The translations under genes and the position numbers were made by a program. This document shows, piece after piece, positions 1 to 5,082 of a stretch of DNA of 5,082 nucleotides. Source of the stretch: CAZEUZ01 sp964515805 (lineage in GTDB: Bacteria > Pseudomonadota > Gammaproteobacteria > Pseudomonadales > Cellvibrionaceae); the NCBI GenBank assembly GCA_964515805.1, contig CAZEUZ010000025.1, positions 1 through 5,082 of the forward strand. Reading direction: 5' to 3'. Numbering within the stretch: the stretch's first letter is position 1; each line of letters starts with the position of its first letter. Under the pieces are notes generated by a model. The model was not told where the DNA came from. It ran no database searches and saw only the letters and a list, made by a program, of their open reading frames with translations.

Positions 1-2
1 CT

Positions 3-1424
3 ATGAGTTTATCCACGCTACTTGTTTTAATCGTCTGTGCTTCAGTCGTTTCCTATGTTTTGGGACGTAGTCGTTCAATGAAGCAAGCTGATGCCATTGG
101 TGGTGTTCGACATCTTGACTCACTACCGTTTTATTATGGCAGTCAGGCAGCGCTATGGAGTGGTCTTCCCTGCCTATTGTTGTTGTTACTGTGGATCTCT
201 CTCGATAACACTGTTATACGTATGATGATCCTGCAATGGCTGCCGGAAGCAGAGCGGCAGCTACCCCAAAACGAATTAGACCTGCTATTAAACACGATAG
301 AAAATGTAGCTGATGGCAATATGAGTGAATTAGGTCAATCCGGCACTATCCTCTCTGCAGCAGACCGTTTAAATGCTATTCGACAGACTAGTCAACAAAT
401 CCTAACGTTTTTAATTTGTAGCAGCTTGCTATTGTTTGGCACTTGGGGCTGGCTAGTAGTAAAACCAGCTCAGAAAGCTCGCAATAATGTCGAACGAGCG
501 TTTATGCTGTTTTTGCTGGGTTGTTCAACACTGGCTATTTTTACCACTGTAGGCATTGTTTTCTCCGTACTGTTTGAGTCGCTACGATTTTTCAATACTG
601 TGCCGTTGCATGAATTTGTTTTCGGTACGCAATGGAGTCCGCAGATCGCTATCCGCGAAGATCAAATAGGTGGTTCAGGCGCTTTTGGTGCGGTGCCGTT
701 ATTCGTCGGAACGTTATTAATCTCCGCTCTGGCTATGGTTGTTGCTGTACCGGCGGGGTTGATGGCCGCCATTTACCTTTCCGAGTATGCCAGCAGAAAA
801 GTGCGCGAAATTATCAAACCCTTACTGGAAATTTTGGCGGGTATTCCCACTGTTGTTTACGGCGTTTTTGCCGCTCTCACTGTTGCACCGCTAATACGCA
901 ATGGTCTGTCGGGATTAAATATACAACTCTGGGGATCTATCTCCATTGGGCCTCTTGAAGTGTCTTCAGAGAGTGCCTTGGCGGCAGGCTTGGTGATGGG
1001 CATTATGATTATTCCCTTTGTCTCTTCATTGTCGGATGATGTGATTAACGCCGTGCCGCAATCACTGCGTGATGGATCTTACGGTTTGGGCGCCACTAAA
1101 TCGGAGACCATTAAAAAAGTCGTATTTCCGGCAGCCTTGCCTGGCATCGTCGGTGGCGTGTTACTGGCTGTTTCACGCGCTATCGGAGAGACAATGATTG
1201 TGGTAATGGCGGCAGGCTTAGCAGCCAATCTTACTGCTAATCCACTAGAATCAGTGACAACAGTGACTGTTCAGATTGTTACCCTACTGGTAGGTGATCA
1301 AGAATTTGATAGCCCTAAAACACTATCGGCATTCGCCTTGGGATTGATGTTATTTGTCAGCACTCTGATTCTCAATATTATCGCGCTTCATGTCGTTAAG
1401 AAGTATCGTGAACACTATGAATAA
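3..1424 (+). CDS. pstC: Phosphate ABC transporter permease PstC (enlarged form)
   Basis: PstC is one of the two inner-membrane permeases of the PstSCAB high-affinity phosphate importer. The 473-residue protein is longer than the E. coli form (about 320) because of an N-terminal region resembling the PstC_N family. Hydrophobic segments lie near residues 4-20, 50-68 and 134-153 in that region. The permease core follows, with segments near 166-191, 229-258, 274-297, 324-345, 377-405 and 440-465. Basic stretches at 21-36 and 154-165 fit cytoplasmic loops, placing residues 70-132 in the periplasm. The EAA-type loop that contacts the ATPase is at about 354-382 (SLRDGSYGLGATK then FPAALPG), and SRAIGET follows at 391-397. 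The start is the first ATG, only two bases inside the window, so a longer upstream start cannot be excluded, but the N-terminus looks normal for enlarged PstC. The end overlaps pstA by 8 bases, implying co-transcription. Family assignment is firm. Confidence 0.95.
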   Translation: MSLSTLLVLIVCASVVSYVLGRSRSMKQADAIGGVRHLDSLPFYYGSQAALWSGLPCLLLLLLWISLDNTVIRMMILQWLPEAERQLPQNELDLLLNTIENVADGNMSELGQSGTILSAADRLNAIRQTSQQILTFLICSSLLLFGTWGWLVVKPAQKARNNVERAFMLFLLGCSTLAIFTTVGIVFSVLFESLRFFNTVPLHEFVFGTQWSPQIAIREDQIGGSGAFGAVPLFVGTLLISALAMVVAVPAGLMAAIYLSEYASRKVREIIKPLLEILAGIPTVVYGVFAALTVAPLIRNGLSGLNIQLWGSISIGPLEVSSESALAAGLVMGIMIIPFVSSLSDDVINAVPQSLRDGSYGLGATKSETIKKVVFPAALPGIVGGVLLAVSRAIGETMIVVMAAGLAANLTANPLESVTTVTVQIVTLLVGDQEFDSPKTLSAFALGLMLFVSTLILNIIALHVVKKYREHYE

Positions 1425-2700
1425 CCACAAACCAACGACCATGGAACTAGTCAATAAAAATTTGGCAAAACGTTACCGTGCGGAAAAGCGATTTCAATGT
1501 TACGGTTTGTTGTCGATTATTTTTGGCATTATCTGTCTGCTGTTTTTATTCACCGATATTATAACCAAAGGTATTGGCGCATTTACTCAGTACTATATTC
1601 AATTGGAAGTTGATCTAGATGTAGGCAAACTCGGCATTAACGATAGTGGAAACATAGATCAATTGCGTGGCGCCAATTATAGCGCCGTGATCAAGCAGGC
1701 ACTGCGCGACCGCTTTGAGACCCAGTCGCGTCGTGAACGTAAGCAACTTTCAGGACTGATTAGTTTGGGAGCGGAGAATCAGCTGCGCGAATTGGTCACT
1801 GAAAACCCTGAAAAAATGCTCAATAAGACTCACACACTGTGGTTTATCGCTGATGATGATATCGATACTTATATGAAAAGCCGTAACAGTGATAATGTGT
1901 TTAGCAGCCGCTTATCTGAGCAACAAATCCACTGGATTGAACAATTGGATAAAGACGAAGCGATTGAACGGCGATTCAATCGTGTTTTATTTACCTCAGG
2001 GGATTCCCGTGAACCTGAATTAGCCGGTATTCGAGCCGCTATTTTAGGGTCGTTTTATGCATTGTTAGTCACATTTTGCCTATCTTTTCCTATCGGTATA
2101 GCCGCTGCAATATATCTCGAAGAATACGCACCCAAGAATAAGTTGACTGATTTAATTGAAATCAATATCAATAATCTTGCCGCTGTTCCCTCCATTATTT
2201 TCGGGCTGTTGGGGCTGGCTATTTTTATTAATTTTTTTGGCTTCCCTCGTTCTATTCCGTTAGTAGGCGGTATGGTGCTAACGTTGATGACACTGCCTAC
2301 GGTTATTATATCCAGCCGCGCAGCTATCAAAGCCGTACCTCCATCCGTTCGCGAAGCAGCCTATGGGATCGGTGCTTCTAAAATGCAAGTGGTTGTTCAT
2401 CATGTCGTGCCACTGGCCATGCCTGGTATGTTAACCGGTACTATCATTGGTATGGCTCAAGCGCTGGGCGAGACAGCACCGCTGTTGATGATAGGCATGG
2501 TCGCCTTTATAGTAGATATTCCGGGTAGTATTACAGATCCTGCAACCGTACTTCCCGTACAAATTTATTTGTGGGCAGATAGCCCCGAACGCGCATTTGT
2601 CGAGAAGACATCGGCAGCCATCATGGTTTTGTTGATGTTTCTCATTACCATGAATGCATTAGCCGTCTGGGCTCGAAAGCGCCTAGAGCGGCGTTGGTAA
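1417..2700 (+). CDS. pstA: Phosphate ABC transporter permease PstA (enlarged form)
   Basis: PstA is the second membrane permease of the phosphate importer and pairs with PstC. From the ATG at 1417 it has 427 residues, against roughly 300 in E. coli. The extra length is an N-terminal region of the DUF3333 type: a basic cytoplasmic start (KRYRAEKR, 19-26), a membrane segment at about 30-50, and a charged, probably periplasmic stretch of about 150 residues (51-205). The permease core follows, with hydrophobic segments near 206-233, 252-275, 283-303, 332-365 and 397-418. The EAA loop is well kept (VREAAYGIGASK at 311-322, then PLAMPG), as is ALGETAP at 349-355. I chose the start at 1417 because it gives a short coupled overlap with the pstC stop (ATGAATAA). 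An in-frame ATG at 1390 would add nine residues and enlarge the overlap; one at 1441 would remove eight. None has a good ribosome-binding site, so translation probably relies on coupling to pstC. Confidence 0.94.
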   Translation: MNNHKPTTMELVNKNLAKRYRAEKRFQCYGLLSIIFGIICLLFLFTDIITKGIGAFTQYYIQLEVDLDVGKLGINDSGNIDQLRGANYSAVIKQALRDRFETQSRRERKQLSGLISLGAENQLRELVTENPEKMLNKTHTLWFIADDDIDTYMKSRNSDNVFSSRLSEQQIHWIEQLDKDEAIERRFNRVLFTSGDSREPELAGIRAAILGSFYALLVTFCLSFPIGIAAAIYLEEYAPKNKLTDLIEININNLAAVPSIIFGLLGLAIFINFFGFPRSIPLVGGMVLTLMTLPTVIISSRAAIKAVPPSVREAAYGIGASKMQVVVHHVVPLAMPGMLTGTIIGMAQALGETAPLLMIGMVAFIVDIPGSITDPATVLPVQIYLWADSPERAFVEKTSAAIMVLLMFLITMNALAVWARKRLERRW

Positions 2701-2709
2701 GTTTCTGGT

Positions 2710-2721
2710 CGCTATGTAGCG
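2710..2721. repeat. Compact 12-base palindrome in the pstA-pstB gap
   Basis: Two 5-base arms, CGCTA and TAGCG, flank the two bases TG, ten bases after the pstA stop codon. As RNA it could form only a tight stem with a very small loop, or open at its top pair. No run of T follows on the plus strand, so it does not look like an intrinsic terminator. The symmetry is visible; any role, such as an mRNA end or processing site between permease and ATPase genes, is inference. Confidence 0.3.
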
Positions 2722-2766
2722 TAATAAAAATGGTAGTAGCAACAAGTAACAAGAGATGCAAAGGCT

Positions 2767-3648
2767 ATGAATGAAGCCGCTGAAACCGTAACAATGGATT
2801 TAACTTTAAATAACAAGTCCTCGGCAAGCAAACATACTGGCGTAAGCGCACAGGAGACATCCTTGGAAACAGTAGGCAAACCCTTTATCGAAAATGCTAA
2901 AATGACCATGCGTCATGTCAATGTCTTTTATGCGGGTAAGCAGGCAATTTTTGATGTAGGCTTGGATATCGGCAAAAACGAAGTAGTATCAATGATCGGT
3001 CCTTCGGGGTGCGGTAAATCGACATTTTTACGCTGTCTAAACCGTATGAATGACACTATTGATATATGTAAGGTCGAAGGCTTGCTGGAACTGGAAGGCC
3101 AGAATATCTACGATCCGAAATTGGATGTCGTTCCGTTGCGGGCTAGAGTGGGTATGGTCTTTCAAAAACCCAATCCGTTCCCCAAATCCGTTTATGATAA
3201 CGTAGCTTATGGTCCCCGTATTCACGGCTTGGCCTCGCGCCGCATAGAGTTGGATGAAATTGTCGAAACCAGCCTCAAGCGAGCAGGCCTGTGGACAGAG
3301 GTCAAAGATCGCTTAAATCAACCTGGTACAGGGTTATCTGGGGGGCAACAACAGCGTTTGTGTATTGCTCGCACTATAGCCGTAAGTCCTGAAGTCATTT
3401 TAATGGATGAGCCTTGTTCCGCGCTAGATCCGATTGCCACGGCAAAAATTGAAGAACTCATCAGCGAGCTCAGTAAAAATTTCACCATCGCCATAGTTAC
3501 CCATTCGATGCAACAAGCGGCTAGAGTGTCGCATCGAACGGCATATTTTCATTTAGGAAAACTTATCGAGGTTAACGACACCGAAAAAGTGTTCACCAAT
3601 CCGGATCACAATTTGACAGAAGCTTACATTACCGGGCGCTTTGGATAG
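2767..3648 (+). CDS. pstB: Phosphate import ATP-binding protein PstB
   Basis: PstB is the cytoplasmic ATPase that dimerises under PstC/PstA and powers phosphate import (EC 7.3.2.1). All nucleotide-binding elements are intact: aromatic A-loop around F54-Y55, Walker A GPSGCGKST (78-86), Q-loop VFQKPNPFP (131-139, Q133), signature LSGGQQQR (190-197), Walker B VILMDEP (210-216, with D214 and catalytic E215), D-loop SALD (218-221) and switch His246. The family-typical ending YITGRFG closes the protein. Its 293 residues exceed the 257 of E. coli PstB through a polar, probably disordered N-terminal extension of about 36-40 residues. The start at 2767 is the first in-frame ATG; AAGAG at 2751-2755 is a weak, distant ribosome-binding site and AAGG at 2761-2764 is too close. 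Other in-frame ATGs are at 2794, 2902 and 2908. The last two would trim the first beta strand, so they are less likely. The 66-base gap after pstA fits the same operon. Confidence 0.96.
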   Translation: MNEAAETVTMDLTLNNKSSASKHTGVSAQETSLETVGKPFIENAKMTMRHVNVFYAGKQAIFDVGLDIGKNEVVSMIGPSGCGKSTFLRCLNRMNDTIDICKVEGLLELEGQNIYDPKLDVVPLRARVGMVFQKPNPFPKSVYDNVAYGPRIHGLASRRIELDEIVETSLKRAGLWTEVKDRLNQPGTGLSGGQQQRLCIARTIAVSPEVILMDEPCSALDPIATAKIEELISELSKNFTIAIVTHSMQQAARVSHRTAYFHLGKLIEVNDTEKVFTNPDHNLTEAYITGRFG

Positions 3649-3667
3649 AATCTGTCGGCAATTTATC

Positions 3668-3672
3668 AGGAG
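3668..3672 (+). promoter_or_regulatory. Shine-Dalgarno sequence of phoU
   Basis: AGGAG lies six bases before the ATG at 3679. It is the clearest ribosome-binding site in the window and fixes the phoU start. It suggests that phoU is translated independently of pstB, unlike pstA, which has no comparable site. Confidence 0.8.
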
Positions 3673-3678
3673 CACTCC

Positions 3679-4398
3679 ATGGATAAACTAAATATCAATC
3701 AACATATATCTCAACAGTACAATAACGCGTTAGACATTCTAAAAACCGAATTTCTGGCCATGGCCGGTGTTGTTGAACAACAGGTTATCGATGCGGTTGA
3801 AGCGATCAGTACGATGAATATCGAACTGGCGCACAAAATAATTACTACTGAAAAAACTGTCGACGAGCAGGAAATGGCTCTGGATGAATTGTGTACAACG
3901 ATTATTGCCCGCAGACAACCAGCAGCATCTGATTTGCGTCTGGTAATGACTGTCTCTAAAGCCACTCGCGATTTAGAGCGCATGGGTGATGAGGCGGAAC
4001 AAATTGCCAAGATGGCTATCCCTCTTTCGGAGAGTGGTAACATTCCTCACGGTTATACTGAATTGCGTAACCTAGGTGGCCGTGTTCAACAAATGATCAA
4101 CGATACGCTGACTGCATTTGCCCGTTACGATGTCGACACGGCTCTAGCTGTTGCCCACGGCGATAAGCGAGTCGATCAGGAGTATGATACGGCGACACGT
4201 GAGTTGATTACTTACATGATGGAAGATCCACGCAATATTTCGCGTAGTATGAAAGTGATGTGGGCATTACGTGCACTGGAACGAATTGGCGACCATGCCC
4301 GCAACATAGCCGAGCATGTGATCTACCTAGTTAAGGGTCTCGATGTTCGTCATCAGACAGCTAAGGAAATGACACAAACTGTGCAGCGAGATCAGTAA
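3679..4398 (+). CDS. phoU: Phosphate signalling and uptake regulator PhoU
   Basis: PhoU is a cytoplasmic, all-helical, peripheral-membrane protein. In studied bacteria it acts with the Pst transporter and the PhoR kinase to keep the Pho regulon off when phosphate is plentiful, and it limits uptake through Pst. The 239 residues match the usual length (E. coli about 241) and form two PhoU repeats, about residues 17-115 and 125-222. Each repeat keeps its metal-binding ExxxD signature: DLERMGDEAEQIA at 98-110 (E100, D104) and LERIGDHARNIAEHV at 200-214 (E201, D205). The stretch RRQPAASDLRLVM (78-90) is also characteristic of the first repeat. The start is fixed by AGGAG six bases upstream. The gene follows pstB by 30 bases, the usual last position in pst operons. 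No phoB or phoR is visible here, so the signalling partner must be encoded elsewhere. Nothing suggests truncation or divergence. Confidence 0.96.
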   Translation: MDKLNINQHISQQYNNALDILKTEFLAMAGVVEQQVIDAVEAISTMNIELAHKIITTEKTVDEQEMALDELCTTIIARRQPAASDLRLVMTVSKATRDLERMGDEAEQIAKMAIPLSESGNIPHGYTELRNLGGRVQQMINDTLTAFARYDVDTALAVAHGDKRVDQEYDTATRELITYMMEDPRNISRSMKVMWALRALERIGDHARNIAEHVIYLVKGLDVRHQTAKEMTQTVQRDQ

Positions 4399-4437
4399 GC
4401 AAAGACTGCACTCAGACGTTTAGATAGCTTTCTTTAC
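4395..4437. terminator. Weak inverted repeat across the phoU/prmA convergent ends
   Basis: GTAAGCAAAG at 4395-4404 can pair with CTTTCTTTAC at 4428-4437, with one C-C mismatch and one G-T wobble, leaving a 23-base loop. The arms overlap the phoU stop codon and the last codons of prmA. A convergent junction is where a shared terminator would be expected, but the stem is AT-rich, the loop is long and no clear T-run follows, so this is only a weak candidate. Confidence 0.18.
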
Positions 4438-5082
4438 AGGAAGAAGTCTACCTGAGATACGAACCCATTCCCCTTTTTGCTGGCTGGTTTCGAGTTCCAA
4501 CAAATCAGCGTATTCATTTTCTATGGATTTAGCCTGTTCGACTAATATGCCGGATAAAGCAATCGAACCACCGGCATTTGCATAAGAACAAACTTCCCGC
4601 TTTAGTGCTTTTAATGGACTGGCTAAAATATTAGCTACTACAACGTCCGCTTTGAGTCCGGGCGCATCGTTCGGCAAATACCACTCGACTAAATCGGCTA
4701 CGCCATTGCGCTCGGCATTCTCTCTGCTGGCCAAAATCGCCTTAGGGTCAATGTCTATACCGATAGCGCGCTCGGCGCCTAATTTCAGTGCGGCTATAGC
4801 TAAAATACCACTCCCACAACCAAAGTCTACGATTGTTTTACCTTGCAAGTTCATGCTGTCCAGCCATTCCAGGCATAGCGCGGTAGTTTCATGAGTTCCC
4901 GTCCCAAAAGCCAAGCCGGGATCTAGCAGTACACGACAAGCATAGTTATCGGGAATGGTGCACCAACTTGGGCAGACCCACAAGCGCTCACCAAACTGCA
5001 TGGGATGAAAGCTATCCATCCATTCGCGTTCCCAATCTTTGTCTTCTACTTGCTCAAATCGATAGTATAAACCGGAAGAAAA
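4420..5082 (-). CDS. prmA: Ribosomal protein L11 methyltransferase PrmA, 3' part (5' end outside window)
   Basis: PrmA is a cytoplasmic enzyme that trimethylates ribosomal protein L11 using S-adenosylmethionine. The frame stays open to the right edge, so only the last 220 residues are seen; compared from memory with E. coli PrmA (293 residues), about 78 N-terminal residues are missing. The ATG at 5019 is internal: the 21 codons before it include EDKDWEREW, the conserved linker between the L11-recognition and catalytic domains. Numbered from the first visible residue, the catalytic domain shows DPGLAFGTGTHETT (54-67), the SAM-binding glycine loop VDFGCGSGILA (85-95), the acidic ribose-binding strand GIDIDPKA (108-115) and VVANILASPL (148-157). 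The ending EWVRISGRL matches the family. It is a housekeeping gene convergent with phoU, 21 bases apart, and I see no functional link to phosphate transport. Confidence 0.95.
   Translation of the reverse strand, partial: FSSGLYYRFEQVEDKDWEREWMDSFHPMQFGERLWVCPSWCTIPDNYACRVLLDPGLAFGTGTHETTALCLEWLDSMNLQGKTIVDFGCGSGILAIAALKLGAERAIGIDIDPKAILASRENAERNGVADLVEWYLPNDAPGLKADVVVANILASPLKALKREVCSYANAGGSIALSGILVEQAKSIENEYADLLELETSQQKGEWVRISGRLLPVKKAI

Noticed and set aside
632..958. Open frame of 108 codons inside pstC in another frame.
   Set aside because: It lies within the conserved permease core, has no ribosome-binding site, and its composition (many Arg, Cys and Trp) is typical of a shadow frame.
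979..1219. A 13-base direct repeat, TGGCGGCAGGCTT, at 979-991 and 1207-1219 in pstC.
   Set aside because: Both copies are in the same reading frame and encode the AAGL stretch of two permease helices; shared small-residue codons explain it.
1259..1271. Perfect short palindrome AACAGT-G-ACTGTT inside pstC.
   Set aside because: It lies in conserved coding sequence (TTVTVQ region), far from any start, with no promoter or partner site nearby; most likely chance.
2055..2330. Minus-strand open frame opposite pstA.
   Set aside because: It is antisense to conserved PstA helices and shows no recognisable domain or start signal.
2712..2909. Minus-strand open frame covering the pstA-pstB gap and the start of pstB.
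   Set aside because: It encodes no recognised protein, ends in a low-complexity C-terminus (CCYYHFYY), and mostly mirrors the pstB extension.
3711..4043. Minus-strand open frame of 110 codons opposite phoU.
   Set aside because: It is antisense to the first PhoU repeat, is Ser/Ile/Cys-rich, and has no domain; a shadow of a real gene.
4652..4894. Plus-strand open frame of 80 codons opposite prmA.
   Set aside because: It overlaps the conserved SAM-binding region of prmA on the other strand and has no independent support.
4420..5019. prmA read as a short complete gene starting at the ATG at 5019.
   Set aside because: The frame continues without a stop to the window edge and encodes the conserved EDKDWEREW linker, so the gene is cut by the window rather than short.

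Overview
The window is an ordinary high-affinity phosphate uptake locus followed by the end of a housekeeping methyltransferase gene. Four plus-strand genes, pstC, pstA, pstB and phoU, lie head to tail from the first bases to 4398. On the opposite strand, from 4420 to the right edge, is the 3' part of prmA (ribosomal protein L11 methyltransferase), whose first roughly 78 codons lie beyond the window. The substrate-binding protein gene pstS and any phoB/phoR regulators are not present; pstS would be expected to the left.

The organism is most likely a gammaproteobacterium, possibly marine or aquatic. PrmA and PstB are close to the gammaproteobacterial forms as I remember them, while PstC and PstA are the enlarged versions common in many proteobacteria other than the enteric type. 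Base composition looks balanced to slightly AT-rich by eye (not counted), and I saw no obvious shift between genes. I cannot name a genus.

Layout: pstC (3-1424) overlaps pstA (1417-2700) by 8 bases. A 66-base gap then holds a compact palindrome and leads into pstB (2767-3648). A 30-base gap with a strong Shine-Dalgarno sequence leads to phoU (3679-4398). Only 21 bases separate the stop codons of phoU and the convergent prmA. PstC and PstA form the membrane channel, a PstB dimer drives it with ATP, and PhoU connects transport activity to Pho-regulon signalling and restrains phosphate uptake.

I found no mobile element, CRISPR array, tRNA, rRNA, phage gene or credible unknown system. The observations worth a second look are modest: the extra periplasmic parts of the two permeases, the structure of the pstA-pstB gap, the choice of pstB start, a poor Pho-box-like pair before phoU, and the lack of a strong terminator between the convergent genes.
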